From assembly GCF_014699115.1 (NCBI RefSeq), contig NZ_JACXAD010000006.1, positions 179,868 through 243,867 of the forward strand: a DNA stretch of 64,000 nt. Direction: 5' to 3'. Origin of the DNA: Hymenobacter montanus (lineage in GTDB: Bacteria; Bacteroidota; Bacteroidia; Cytophagales; Hymenobacteraceae). The position numbers and the translations under genes are program-made. Below are positions 27,563-37,282 of the stretch, piece by piece; the first letter of the stretch is position 1, and every line of letters starts with the position of its first letter. The notes beneath the pieces are model-generated. The model saw only the letters and a program-made list of their open reading frames with translations, had not been told where the DNA came from and did not search any database.

Positions 27563-30500
27563 TCATCCAGCCTGTCCAGCCACTGCTTCATCCAGCGCCA
27601 ACGGGGCCGGCCCAGCGTTGCCACGGTACGCTAAACGCAGCAGGCTGGGCAGCACCACCAGCAGTAGTGGCAAAGCCAGGAGGAGGCCGCCAATCACGGC
27701 AATGGCCAGCGGCTGGTGCAGCTGCGCGCCCGCCCCAACGCCCAGGGCCAGCGGTAGCAGGGCGGCAATGGCGGCCAGCGCCGTCATCAGCTTGGGCCGC
27801 AGGCGGGCCGCGATGGCGTAGCCAATGGCCTGCTCTACGGGGGCCGCGAGCCGGGCTTCGCTGAATTGCTGAAAGGTGAAAATGGCGTTCTCCCCAATGA
27901 TGCCCACCACCATAATCAGGCCGGTGTAGGAGCCCACGTTCAGCGGGGTGTTGGTCAGGAACAGCGCCAGGCTACCACCCGCCGGCCCGAGCACGGCCAC
28001 CAGCAGAATCAACCCGGCGGCCTTCAGATCCTGAAACAGAAACAGCCCCACCGCGAACACCAGCAGGCACGCCGAGCCCAGAATCGTGAGCAGCTCCCGA
28101 AACGACTGCTGCTGCTCGGCGTACGACCCTCCGTACTGGATGAAGTAGCCCGGGGGCAGCGGCACTTGTTTTTCAAGTTTTTGGCGGATTTCGCGCATGG
28201 CGCTGCCCAGGTCGCGGTTGTCGAGCCGGGCCGTCACGGCGGTCAGCGCTTGCAGGTTTTCGCGTTCCAGCTCGGCCTCGCTGGGAGTAACGCGCACGGT
28301 GGCCAGCTCGTCGACCCGGCGGCGTTGGCCGTTGGGCAGAAACACCGGCTCGGCCCGGAGCTGGGCCAGGGTGGCCTGCGCGGCGTTCGGGTAGCGCAGG
28401 CGAATGTTGAGCAACTGCTCGCCTTCGAGCACGCTGCCGGCCGTGGTGCCCACCAGCTGGGTTTGCAGCTGGGTTTGGAAATCGGCGGCCGTGAGCCCGA
28501 ACTGCGCCAGGCGGCGCGGGTCGGGCCGCACGTTGACCGACGGCCCCATTTTCACGATGCCATTGAATACGTCGGCCGTGCCCGCCACCGACTCCACCAC
28601 CCGGGCCACCTGGTCGGCCAGGGCATAGCGCCGGGGCCCATCGGGGCCAAAGACCTTGATTTCGATGGGCTGCACCGTGCTCATGAGGTCGCCGAGCATG
28701 TCGCCAACCACCTGGCCGAAATCGATGGTCAGTGCGGGCTGGGTGGCTTCAATCTGCTGGCGGATAGCCGAAATAACTTCCTCGGTGCTGCGCTGGCGCT
28801 TGGTTTTGAGGCGGATGAGGTAGTCGCCCCGGTTGGGCTCGGTGATGAAAAACCCCATCTGGGTGCCGGTGCGGCGCGAGTAGCTGGCCACTTCCGGCAC
28901 CCGTACAATCAGCTGCTCGGCCTGGCGCAACATGCGGTCGGTTTCCTCGATGCTGGTGCCGGGCGGCGAGTTATAGTCGAGCACGATGGCGCCCTCGTCC
29001 ATCTCGGGCAGAAAGCCCGTGGCCAGCCGCGGGATGATCAGAATCATCGCCCCCACCAGCCCCACGATGCCGATGATGCTGTACGCCGGGTGGCGGATGA
29101 CGGACCGAACCCAGGGAATTTCGTGGTGGGCCGTAGCCTCACCCCCTGACCCCGTAGCTGCTTGATGCGCAGAGTCCGAGGGAGAGGAGGCACCGGATGA
29201 TTCCGTTGAAAGCCAGACCGGTGCTCCCTCTCCGCGGGAGAGGGGGTCAGGGAGTGAGGTTAACCCGGCAGGCTTCCCACGCCCCGACAGCAGCAGGTAA
29301 ATCACCGGCAGTCCCAGCCAGGCCACTAGGAACGAGCAGGCTAGTGCCACGACCATCGTCGTAGCCAACACCTTGAAATAGGCCCCCGCCACCCCGCCCA
29401 GCAGGGCGAATGGCAGGAAAATCACGCTCGTGCTCAGCGACGAGCCCACTAAGGCGGGCAGCAGGTGCCCCACCGACCGCCGAATGACTTCGCTGGGAGT
29501 GGCTTCGGGATGGTCTTCGCCCACGCGGTGCAACTGCTCCACCATCACTACGGCGTCGTCGATCATGAGGCCGATGGCGGCGGCAATGGCTCCCAGGGTC
29601 ATGATGTTGAACGAGTAGCCCAGGCCGAAATACAGCACGGCGATGGTCAGGGCCAGGGCCACCGGAATGGCCCCCAGAATGGTAAGCGTGGCCCTGACCG
29701 AACGCAGAAACAAGGCCGTAACTACCAGGGCCAGCGCCAAGCCCACCCACAGGCTGTCTTCTACCGAGCGCACCACTTCGGCCACGAAATCGGCTTGATC
29801 GTAGTACGGGGCCAGGGCCACGCCGTGGGGCAGGCCCGCGCGCAGCGCCGCCACCTTGGCCCGTACGCCCTCGGATACCTGCACCACGTTGGCATCGGGC
29901 TGGCGCAAAACGGCAATCAGCACCGCGTCGTGGCCGTTGGCGTTGATGCGGGTATACTCCTGCTGCTCGCCCAGGGTCACGATAGCCACGTCGGCCAGGC
30001 GCACGACCCGGTGGCCGTCGTTGCGCAGCACGGTATTTTCCAGGTCCTCCTTGTGCAGAAGGGTGGCATCCGTAACCGTCAGGTACAGGCGGCGGTAGTC
30101 GCTGAGGTAGCCGTTGCTTTGCACGAAGTTGGTAGCCACCAGGGCTTTCGTGATGGCGTCGGGGCTGAGGCCCAGGGCTGCCAGCTGGTCGGGCAGCAAC
30201 TGCACTTGGTACTCCTTGGTGCGGCCGCCCTGCACCACAACCGACGATACCCCTTCCACCTGCGACAAAAACGGCTTGATGGTGTACAGCGCCAGCTTGC
30301 GCAGCTCCAGGGCCGACTTGCCCGGTGCTTCCAGCGCGTAGCCCATCACCGGCAGAATGGCCGGGTTCATGCGCTCCACCGTGATTTGCACGGTGGGCGG
30401 CAAGTCCGCCCGAATCTGGTTCAGGCGCGACTCAATCAGGGTTTGGCTGGTGGCCACGTTGGCGCTCCACTCCAGAAAGGCCGAAATTTCGCAGCTGCCG

Positions 30501-30766
30501 CGGCTGGTGGTGGAGCGTAACAGTTTCAGGCCCGGCACCCGCTTAATGGCGTCTTCCATGGGCTTGGTCACGGTTACCATCATCCGGTCAACCGGCTCCA
30601 GGCCGTTTTCGGCAATAACCTTCACTTTCGGGAAAGTCACTTCCGGAAACAGCGCCACGTTGATGCGCCGGTACGCCACCGTGCCCAGGGCCAGCAGCAG
30701 CACCAGGAGCACCGCGATGGGCGCTTTGTACGCTTGAAAAAGAGAGGGGCGGGGCATGGAAGGCAA
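27563..30766 (-). CDS. efflux RND transporter permease (AcrB/CzcA superfamily) with an in-frame insertion
   Basis: A 1067-residue inner-membrane pump. First helix at ~12-32 (APIAVLLVLLLALGTVAYRRI), then porter domains, and TM4 with LMIDDAVVMVEQLHR carrying the proton-relay acidic pair; a second set of helices follows in the C-terminal half. It works with the membrane-fusion and TolC proteins encoded upstream on the same transcript. Residues ~500-542, between the two halves (LTSLPDPLSRGEGAPVWL...), are encoded by a palindromic repeat at 29137-29259 and are not part of the family. The acidic pair DD suggests heavy-metal or drug efflux; the substrate cannot be assigned. ATG at 30766, or three codons in. 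Confidence 0.9.
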   Translation of the reverse strand: MPSMPRPSLFQAYKAPIAVLLVLLLALGTVAYRRINVALFPEVTFPKVKVIAENGLEPVDRMMVTVTKPMEDAIKRVPGLKLLRSTTSRGSCEISAFLEWSANVATSQTLIESRLNQIRADLPPTVQITVERMNPAILPVMGYALEAPGKSALELRKLALYTIKPFLSQVEGVSSVVVQGGRTKEYQVQLLPDQLAALGLSPDAITKALVATNFVQSNGYLSDYRRLYLTVTDATLLHKEDLENTVLRNDGHRVVRLADVAIVTLGEQQEYTRINANGHDAVLIAVLRQPDANVVQVSEGVRAKVAALRAGLPHGVALAPYYDQADFVAEVVRSVEDSLWVGLALALVVTALFLRSVRATLTILGAIPVALALTIAVLYFGLGYSFNIMTLGAIAAAIGLMIDDAVVMVEQLHRVGEDHPEATPSEVIRRSVGHLLPALVGSSLSTSVIFLPFALLGGVAGAYFKVLATTMVVALACSFLVAWLGLPVIYLLLSGRGKPAGLTSLPDPLSRGEGAPVWLSTESSGASSPSDSAHQAATGSGGEATAHHEIPWVRSVIRHPAYSIIGIVGLVGAMILIIPRLATGFLPEMDEGAIVLDYNSPPGTSIEETDRMLRQAEQLIVRVPEVASYSRRTGTQMGFFITEPNRGDYLIRLKTKRQRSTEEVISAIRQQIEATQPALTIDFGQVVGDMLGDLMSTVQPIEIKVFGPDGPRRYALADQVARVVESVAGTADVFNGIVKMGPSVNVRPDPRRLAQFGLTAADFQTQLQTQLVGTTAGSVLEGEQLLNIRLRYPNAAQATLAQLRAEPVFLPNGQRRRVDELATVRVTPSEAELERENLQALTAVTARLDNRDLGSAMREIRQKLEKQVPLPPGYFIQYGGSYAEQQQSFRELLTILGSACLLVFAVGLFLFQDLKAAGLILLVAVLGPAGGSLALFLTNTPLNVGSYTGLIMVVGIIGENAIFTFQQFSEARLAAPVEQAIGYAIAARLRPKLMTALAAIAALLPLALGVGAGAQLHQPLAIAVIGGLLLALPLLLVVLPSLLRLAYRGNAGPAPLALDEAVAGQAG
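29137..29259. repeat. palindromic insertion inside the RND pump gene
   Basis: CCTCACCCCCTGACCCC at 29137-29153 faces GGGGTCAGGGAGTGAGG at 29243-29259 (one mismatch in 17), with an inner CTCTCCGCGGGAGAG palindrome at 29228-29242. The same CCCCTCTCC/GGAGAGGGG words occur at 35640, 35745 and 55333. Confidence 0.85.
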
Positions 30767-31084
30767 TGTTCAGGTTAGTTTAGAGCAGCTCTGGGAAAAG
30801 AATTAAAAAGTAAGAATGAAGAATTAAAAATTTGATTAGCAGAATTTTAATTCTTCATTCCTAAAAAACGGTGCCCTGACTTAAGAATCACTCTAGATGG
30901 CGTGTCGGCCGGGTCGAGCAGCCTGCGGTTCCGGTCCGCGGACGCCAGAGAAGCCGGCAGCTCAGGGGCGTTTTGAGCGAATTCCTCATCAGGCTTTACC
31001 GAAATAGAATAGGAGGTTGCGCCCGCTGTCCTTCTGTTAATACCACGCCACCAAGTAATACCACGCCACCGAGCTTACCATGAT
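30767..31084. repeat. intergenic repeats between RND and membrane-fusion genes
   Basis: GAATGAAGAATTAAAA (30814-30829) is matched in reverse complement at 30845-30860 and is a degenerate member of the AT-rich hairpin family of 22885. A direct repeat AATACCACGCCACC occurs twice at 31036-31071. No gene is seen in these 318 bases. Confidence 0.7.
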
Positions 31085-32044
31085 TTATCTCGCCCCCGGC
31101 CGCGTCACTTTTACGGCGGCCGTGTCGTCCAGCCCAAAATTGCCGCTGAGCAAAATCTGGTCTTGCGCGGAAAAGCGGGGCGTTTTGATTTCGACGCGGT
31201 CCGGTTCCTGGGTACCCACGGTCACGGGTACCTTCACCGCGGTGGAGTCGTTGAGCAGGCGCATCACCCAAAACTGGCTTTGCGTTTCGTCGGTGAGCAC
31301 GGCCCCGCGCGGTAACGTGCTGGCCAGGTGCGGGGCCGTCCGCTCGATTTCGACTTGCACGGCCAGGTTTTCGGGGAGGTCCGGGATGGCCCCGATGGGC
31401 CGGATGGTGTAGCGTTGCGTTTGAATGCTGACGTCGGCCGTGGCCAGCATCTCCGCCACCCGGCCGCGCAGCACGCGGCCATCGGGCAGCCGGATGCGGC
31501 AGCTTTGGCCGGAGTGCACGTAGCGCAGCTGCGTGGCGGGCACGTCCAGAACGAAACCAAACCGGCTCTTGTCGTAGGTCAGGCCCAGCTGTTCGCCGTC
31601 CTGCACGTAATCGCCAGCCAGCTTGTCCACCGTGGCCAGCACCCCGTTGCGGGCCGATTTTATTTGGATAATGCCGCTGAATTTCAGGCGTGGGTCGCCG
31701 GTGAGCTGGTCCAGGTGCAACACCCTTGATTCCTTGGTTTGGATAGTAAACACGGTTTGGCCGGCCCGCACCCGCTGGCCTACCACGGGCGAGGGCGGCA
31801 GCACGTAGCCGGTAGTGGTGGCTCGCAGCGCGTCCTTGGCCGGGAAGGCCGATACCGCGCTCAGGTGCAGCACATCCGTCAGGGTATCCGTTCGAATTGT
31901 GCCTATCGTCACGAGGGCCCGCGGCTTCACCACTGGTTCCTCCTCATTGGTAGCCCCGGCCCCCTCGCCCGCGGCGGAGCCCTTCGAGCCGCAGGAGCTG
32001 AGCAGGGGAAGGACGATAAGGAAAATCAGGCGGGGAGTGGTCAT
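31085..32044 (-). CDS. periplasmic adaptor (membrane-fusion) lipoprotein of the RND efflux system
   Basis: A 319-residue lipoprotein: signal MTTPRLIFLIVLPLLSSC with lipobox LSSC (Cys18). It has the adaptor pattern: an N-terminal beta-barrel/lipoyl half (ATTTGYVLPPSPVVGQRVRAGQTVFTIQTKE), a very short hairpin, the second lipoyl half (IKSARNGVLATVDKLAGDYVQDGEQLG) and beta-barrel domain (VLRGRVAEMLATADV). It connects the pump to TolC. Located between the tolC and RND genes on one transcript. The helical hairpin is shorter than in AcrA, as in many CusB/CzcB-like adaptors. Confidence 0.88.
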   Translation of the reverse strand: MTTPRLIFLIVLPLLSSCGSKGSAAGEGAGATNEEEPVVKPRALVTIGTIRTDTLTDVLHLSAVSAFPAKDALRATTTGYVLPPSPVVGQRVRAGQTVFTIQTKESRVLHLDQLTGDPRLKFSGIIQIKSARNGVLATVDKLAGDYVQDGEQLGLTYDKSRFGFVLDVPATQLRYVHSGQSCRIRLPDGRVLRGRVAEMLATADVSIQTQRYTIRPIGAIPDLPENLAVQVEIERTAPHLASTLPRGAVLTDETQSQFWVMRLLNDSTAVKVPVTVGTQEPDRVEIKTPRFSAQDQILLSGNFGLDDTAAVKVTRPGAR

Positions 32045-32188
32045 AAATCAGAGGATAAAGCGGATAGTTGGGTACATCTTTCGCTGTGCCTACCGGATGC
32101 GATGAGCAAGCCATGCGGGACCCCAACAACTGGATTCGCTGCACTCGTACCGCGCCAAGGCTGGGTACCAGGGCCAGATCAGGCGGTC

Positions 32189-33541
32189 TCATTCGGCCAG
32201 GTAATCCAGGGCAAACCGGTTGCGTAGCCGGTCGGTTTCCGCCTGAGTCAGGCTGAACTGCAGAGTCCGGTAGCTGGTCACCAGGTTCAAGTAATCAAGA
32301 ATAGCCACGTCGCCGGTGGTCAGCTGCCGGCGCGCGGCACCCAGTAAGGCCCCGGCTACCCGCAATTGCTCGCGAATGCGGCCCGACAGGGCTTCCGACG
32401 CTCGAAGCAGCCCTTGCAGCTGGTCGTACTGCTGGTGCCGCTGCACCGTGAGAAACTGCCGGTAGCCCCGCCGCGACTGCTCCTGGAGCGCAAGGCGCTG
32501 GTATTGCAGCTGGCGCTGGTGGCCATCGAAAATGGGCACCGCCAGCTGCAGCCCCGCGCCGAAGCCCACGCTGTGGGCCAGCGCCAGCGGCAGGTACGAC
32601 GAAGATTGCAGGCCCGCGTCGAGCACCCCGTTAAGGCGAGGACGGTACGCGGCATCCACGGCCTGGCGGTCGAGACCCAGGCGCAGGCTATCGAGGGTGT
32701 ATTGCCGCTGGCTCGGAGCCAGCAGGCCGGCTAAGGGGCGCGGCGGGGGTGGGGCAGGAGCGGCCAGCTCAACCAGGGTCGTGTCGGCCACGCCGGCCAG
32801 GGTCCGCAGCAGGCCCAACTCGCGGCGGTAAGCCAGGTAGTCCTGCTCAACGGTTACTTCCTGGGTGCGCACCGAGAGGTAGAAGCTCAGGTACTGGGTT
32901 TGCTTGAAAATGCCGGCATCCACCAATTTGCGAAGCGGTGCGTCTTGCTGGCGCAGTTGGCCCAGCAGCGAGCGGCTGAAGCTAAGCTGGGTTTTGGCGG
33001 CATAGGCAGTCAGGTACTGGTCGGTGATGCTGCGGCGTAAGTCCAGGGCCGAAAGCCGGCCCGCGTTGCGCAGCTGCTGCCCCTGGTTGGCCAGAATGCG
33101 GTAGTCGTTTTGGAGCTGAAACCGGTTCAGCAGGGGCTTGGTAGCCTGGGCCAGGGCCGCGTAGTTGCCGCCATTGGTCACGGCATTGTCGTAGCCGACC
33201 ACGTTTTCGCCCTGGCTGTTCGTCACCGACGGGTAGTACACCGCCGCCCCTATGCCCGCTACCTGAACGCCGTTTTGCCGGGCCCGCACCAGGCTGTCGA
33301 TGGCGTTCTGGCGTACTTGATTGGCCGTTTCGCGCAGCAGCGGGCTGTTCTGGCGGGCCAGCAGCAGGAAGTCGTCGAGCCGTTGCGGGTGGGTTGGCGG
33401 AGTTGCCACAGCATTAGGCACTACGGCCTGGGCGCGGGCCGCTCCGACCAGTAGCCCCAGCAGCCCGCCAAGGGCAACACACCGAATCAGACGGGGAAAG
33501 GAGGTAAACAATGGGTGGCAAAGAAATAATGAATACCACAA
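32189..33541 (-). CDS. TolC-family outer-membrane efflux protein
   Basis: A TolC-type protein of up to 450 residues, with a signal peptide ending in ARAQA and two alpha-helical repeats (LDDFLLLARQNSPLLRETANQVRQN...; RRQLTTGDVAILDYLNLVTSYRTLQFSLTQAETDRLRNRFALDYL). It forms the outer-membrane channel for the RND pump encoded downstream. The start is uncertain: there is no in-frame ATG, only TTG codons at 33541 and at 33511; the latter gives a more ordinary signal peptide. First gene of the efflux operon. Confidence 0.88.
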   Translation of the reverse strand: MWYSLFLCHPLFTSFPRLIRCVALGGLLGLLVGAARAQAVVPNAVATPPTHPQRLDDFLLLARQNSPLLRETANQVRQNAIDSLVRARQNGVQVAGIGAAVYYPSVTNSQGENVVGYDNAVTNGGNYAALAQATKPLLNRFQLQNDYRILANQGQQLRNAGRLSALDLRRSITDQYLTAYAAKTQLSFSRSLLGQLRQQDAPLRKLVDAGIFKQTQYLSFYLSVRTQEVTVEQDYLAYRRELGLLRTLAGVADTTLVELAAPAPPPPRPLAGLLAPSQRQYTLDSLRLGLDRQAVDAAYRPRLNGVLDAGLQSSSYLPLALAHSVGFGAGLQLAVPIFDGHQRQLQYQRLALQEQSRRGYRQFLTVQRHQQYDQLQGLLRASEALSGRIREQLRVAGALLGAARRQLTTGDVAILDYLNLVTSYRTLQFSLTQAETDRLRNRFALDYLAE

Positions 33542-34136
33542 AAGTGCAATGCAATTCGGGAGGAAATCAGCCTTCGGCTGGCCAATACGCTCTGCATACG
33601 CGCTCCCTTGAGCGAAGGCTATCTGTACCTACTCAGAAGGGGGCGCGCTGCTACCGGCTTCTTTCTTGGTAACAACTCGTGCTTCCAGCAAGCAATGAAA
33701 GTCGTGTGGTGGTAGCAAACGACAGCAACTTGGTTTACTTAGAGCCTGCGGTCAGTATTCCTAGCACTAGGTTTCTTGCTGGGGCTTCGCACCTGAAGCT
33801 AACCAGGTTCGTATCCGGTGGAGCTCACCCTACCGGTTACGAGCCCGTAGTAGTCACGTGAGGTTTCTACCAAGAGCAATCTACCGGTAGGGCGCTCGCC
33901 CCGGCTACCATTCCTGCCCCACCACTTGGATTAATTAGAGATTGATGCTGCTTCTCCGTGTTGGCTCAGAACAACCTATGCGCTTGAAGCTGCCGTGGCT
34001 GGTTCGCCCTCGCGACCCCCTGTGGACGGCGAACGGCCTGCACTTCTTGAAGCAGGAATAGCGTTAGCTGCGACCCGAATTTTGCGACAATTCCCGCAAA
34101 AGGCTTAGCTTGCACCCCGCTTAATAGTACGGTAAT
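33542..34136. other. 595-base intergenic region between divergent efflux and pyrimidine operons
   Basis: No convincing gene. It contains an inverted repeat CCCTACCGGT (33828-33837) / ACCGGTAGGG (33883-33892). Promoters for both divergent operons must be here; I see no perfect TTTG/TAnnTTTG pair. Confidence 0.45.
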
Positions 34137-35615
34137 ATGGAAGTCCAAACCTTAAAATACCCGGCCGTCCGCAACTACGTGGCGGGCCAATCTACCCCTG
34201 ATCCCGATCCTGGTACGGCCACCCTGGACGTATTCAGCCCGCTTACCGGGGCCCTGATTTCCACCGTGCCCTTGAGCAGTGCCGCCGCGCTCGATGCGGC
34301 CGTACAAGCCGCCCAGGCCGCTTTTCCGGAGTGGGCGGGCACCCCCATCAAAGAGCGGGTGCAGATTTTTTACCGGTACAAAACCCTGCTGGAGCGCGAC
34401 CTGCAAGCGCTGGCCGACTTAGTGCGCGAAGAAAACGGCAAAACCTACGACGAAGCCCGCGCCGAAGTCGAAAAGGCCATTGAGCTCACCGAATTTGCCT
34501 GCTCCCTGCCGCAGCTCATCGCCGGCGAGGTGCTCGAGGTAAGCAAGGGCGTCGAAGCCCGCGCCGAGCGTAAGCCCCTGGGCGTGGTAGCCAGCATCGC
34601 CCCGTTCAACTTTCCCAACATGGTGCCGCACTGGACGATTCCGAACGCCCTGGTGCTGGGCAACACCATGGTACTCAAGCCCTCGGAGCAGGTGCCGCTG
34701 AGCGCGGTCAAGATCGCGGAGCTGCTGCAGGAAGCGGGCCTGCCCCCCGGCGTGCTCAATATCGTGAACGGGGGCCGCGAAGTCGTGGAAGCCATCTGCG
34801 ACCATCCCGGAATTCAGGCGGTTTCCTTCGTGGGCTCCACCAAAATCGCCAAGGTGGTGTACGTCCGCGCCACCAGCAACCTCAAGCGCTGCGTGGCGCT
34901 GGGGGGAGCTAAAAACCACTTGCTGGTGCTGCCCGACGCCCACCCCGACATGACGGCTTCTAACGTGGCCGCCAGCATGTCGGGCTGCGCGGGCCAGCGC
35001 TGCATGGCCGGCTCCACCATGGTGGGGGTGGGGGCCGTCGACCACATCGTGGCCAAGCTCGTGGAAGAAGCCCGCAAGATCGTGCCGGGCCAAAACCTGG
35101 GTTCAGTTATCAGCCGCGAGGCTAGGGAGCGCATCGAGCAGCACATCACCGAAGCGGAAGCCGCCGGAGCCAAAATCCTGCTCGACGGTCGTAACGCCGT
35201 AGTGCCCGGCCACGAACACGGCTACTACGTCGGGCCCACCGTCATCGACCACGTGCGGCCCGACATGCGCATTGCCCAGGAAGAGGTTTTCGGACCAGTG
35301 CTGGCCATCCTGCGCACCAACACGCTCGACGAGGCCCTGGCCCTCGAAAACGCGAGCCGCTACGGCAACGCCGCCGCCGTTTTCACCCAGAGCGGCAGCC
35401 ACGCCCGTTACGTGATGGACCACGCCAGCGCCGGCATGATCGGGGTAAACATCGGCGTGCCGGTGCCCCGCGAGCCCTTTTCCTTCGGCGGCTGGAACGA
35501 GTCGAAATTCGGCGCCTGCGACATCACCGGCAAAAGCTCCATCGAATTCTGGACCCAACTGAAGAAAACCACGGTTAAGTGGAACCCCGAGTCGCGGGTG
35601 AACTGGATGAGTTAG
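34137..35615 (+). CDS. mmsA: CoA-acylating (methyl)malonate-semialdehyde dehydrogenase
   Basis: A 492-residue aldehyde dehydrogenase of the MmsA/IolA type. It oxidises malonate semialdehyde to acetyl-CoA plus CO2, using NAD and CoA. Visible features: substrate/cofactor region IAPFNFPNMVPHWTIPNALVLGNTMVLKPSEQVP, FVGSTKIAKVV, and the catalytic Cys in SGCAGQRCMAG (about residue 287), where GQRCMA is the MmsA hallmark. C-terminal NIGVPVPREPFSFGGWNESKFG is also typical. In this operon it would finish uracil/beta-alanine breakdown; valine degradation is the alternative. A 48-bp inverted repeat starts one base after its stop. Confidence 0.93.
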   Translation: MEVQTLKYPAVRNYVAGQSTPDPDPGTATLDVFSPLTGALISTVPLSSAAALDAAVQAAQAAFPEWAGTPIKERVQIFYRYKTLLERDLQALADLVREENGKTYDEARAEVEKAIELTEFACSLPQLIAGEVLEVSKGVEARAERKPLGVVASIAPFNFPNMVPHWTIPNALVLGNTMVLKPSEQVPLSAVKIAELLQEAGLPPGVLNIVNGGREVVEAICDHPGIQAVSFVGSTKIAKVVYVRATSNLKRCVALGGAKNHLLVLPDAHPDMTASNVAASMSGCAGQRCMAGSTMVGVGAVDHIVAKLVEEARKIVPGQNLGSVISREARERIEQHITEAEAAGAKILLDGRNAVVPGHEHGYYVGPTVIDHVRPDMRIAQEEVFGPVLAILRTNTLDEALALENASRYGNAAAVFTQSGSHARYVMDHASAGMIGVNIGVPVPREPFSFGGWNESKFGACDITGKSSIEFWTQLKKTTVKWNPESRVNWMS

Positions 35616-35788
35616 GTTCCGTTGGCCTCCCCCCCTAGCCCCCTCTCCGGGGGAGAGGGGGGACTAATTTCTAGTCTTTATATTTTATACGTTAATAAAA
35701 AAGCCTGCCACCTTTTTCAGCCTAATAACTAGAAACTAGTTCCCCCCTCTCCCCCGGAGAGGGGGCTAGGGGGGGAGGCCAACGGAAC
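35616..35788. repeat. long perfect inverted repeat filling the mmsA-aminotransferase gap
   Basis: Arms of 48 bp, perfect: 35616-35663 against 35741-35788. Each arm contains a further palindrome CCCCCTCTCCGGGGGAGAGG. The loop of 77 bases is AT-rich. It begins directly after the mmsA stop and ends three bases before the next ATG. Confidence 0.95.
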
Positions 35789-35791
35789 ACC

Positions 35792-37144
35792 ATGGAAACC
35801 ACCTACGACCTCGATAAAGACCAGATCCTGCACGACAACCTCGACCACACGCTCTTCTCCTGGTCGAAGCAAACGGGCCTTAACCCCATCAACGCCGAGC
35901 GGGCCGAAGGCGTGTATGTCTGGGACCGCGACGGCAAGCGCTACCTTGACTTTTCCTCCCAGCTGATGAACGTGAACATCGGCCACGGCGACCAGCGCGT
36001 AACCGAAGCCGTGGCCGCCCAAATGCGCGAGCTCAGCTACGTGTACCCGGGCATGATCACCAAAGCCCGGGGCGACCTCGGCAAGAAGCTGGCCGAAATC
36101 ACCGCTCCCAACCTCACCAAAGCCTTTTTCACGCTGGGGGGAGCCGAGTCCATCGAAAATGCCATCAAGTTGGCCCGGGTATACACCGGCCGCCACAAAA
36201 TCGTGGCGCTGTACCAGTCGTTTCACGGGGCCAGCTACGGCGCCATGAGCGCCGGCGGCGACCCCCGCAAGTTTGCCGTCGACAGCCAGGCCATGCCCGG
36301 CGTGGTCCACGTCGAAAACCCTTATTTCTACCGCTGCCCCTGGTACTCCGAAACTCCTGAGCAGTGCGCCCAGCGCGCCGCCGATGCCATGGAGCGCATC
36401 ATCGGCTACGAGAACCCTGGCAGCGTGGCCGCCATCATCCTGGAAGGGGAGTCGGGCACGTCGGGCTGCATCAAGTACCCGCCCGGCTACTGGGCCCGTG
36501 TCCGCCAGCTGTGCGATAAGTACGGCATCCTGCTCGTGGCCGATGAGGTGATGAGCGGCTTCGGCCGTACCGGCAAGTGGTTCGGTTCCGACCATCACGG
36601 CGTCAAGGTCGACCTGATGTGCATGGCCAAAGGCATCACCGCCGGCTACCTGCCCCTGGGCGCCGTGATGGTGGACGAGAAAATCGCTAAATCATTCGAC
36701 GACAAGCCCCTGCCCCTGGGCCTGACCTATTCGGCGCACCCCGTGTCCTGCGCCGCCGCCGTGGCCGTGCTCGACATTTACGAGCAGGATCACCTGTTGG
36801 AAAACACGGTCGCAATGGGCCAGTACCTGAACGAGCAAGTAGCCTGGCTCATGCGCCAGCACCCCAGCATCGGCGACTGGCGCAACACGGGGCTGTTCGG
36901 CTGTCTGGAGCTGGTGAAAAACCGCGTCAATAAAGAGCCCATGGCCCCTTGGAACGCCACCAACGACCAAATGGCCATAATGAACCAGGTTGCCGCCAAA
37001 ATCCGCGAGCTGGGCATGTACACCTTCGTGCGGTGGAGCTACATTTTCATCTGTCCGCCACTCACCATCACGAAGGAAGAAATTGACGAAGGCTTGGCGA
37101 TTATTTCCGAGGCGCTGGAGATCGCGGACAAGCACGTTCATTAA
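35792..37144 (+). CDS. class III aminotransferase, probably beta-alanine (omega-amino acid):pyruvate type
   Basis: A 450-residue PLP-dependent fold-type I class III transaminase. The PLP-lysine lies in LMCMAKGITAGYLPLGAVM (about residue 280), the cofactor Asp in GILLVADEVMSGFGRTGKWFG, and FTLGGAESIENAIKLAR / SFHGASYGAMSAGGDPR are family motifs. Set between mmsA and dihydropyrimidinase, the natural job is beta-alanine to malonate semialdehyde, which MmsA then consumes (inference from context). Full length. The start codon sits four bases after the end of the large inverted repeat. Confidence 0.9.
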   Translation: METTYDLDKDQILHDNLDHTLFSWSKQTGLNPINAERAEGVYVWDRDGKRYLDFSSQLMNVNIGHGDQRVTEAVAAQMRELSYVYPGMITKARGDLGKKLAEITAPNLTKAFFTLGGAESIENAIKLARVYTGRHKIVALYQSFHGASYGAMSAGGDPRKFAVDSQAMPGVVHVENPYFYRCPWYSETPEQCAQRAADAMERIIGYENPGSVAAIILEGESGTSGCIKYPPGYWARVRQLCDKYGILLVADEVMSGFGRTGKWFGSDHHGVKVDLMCMAKGITAGYLPLGAVMVDEKIAKSFDDKPLPLGLTYSAHPVSCAAAVAVLDIYEQDHLLENTVAMGQYLNEQVAWLMRQHPSIGDWRNTGLFGCLELVKNRVNKEPMAPWNATNDQMAIMNQVAAKIRELGMYTFVRWSYIFICPPLTITKEEIDEGLAIISEALEIADKHVH

Positions 37145-37282
37145 AAAATTAAAAATGAAGAATTAAAAATTAAAAATGACATTACCGTGTGCTCTTGCCT
37201 GATTTTTAAGTTGAAAATGAGAAATTAAAAGACCGGCCGAGTGGGCTCTTGCCCCAAATTTTTAATTTTTAATTAATTCCCC
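37145..37282. repeat. AT-rich imperfect inverted repeat between aminotransferase and hydA
   Basis: AAAATTAAAAATGAAGAATT words at 37145-37180 face AATTTTTAATTTTTAATT at 37256-37274. A degenerate member of the family at 22885; GC content falls sharply here compared with the flanking genes. Confidence 0.7.

Noticed and set aside
33679..33861. 60-codon frame in the gap before mmsA
   Set aside because: No conserved features, composition like surrounding non-coding DNA.
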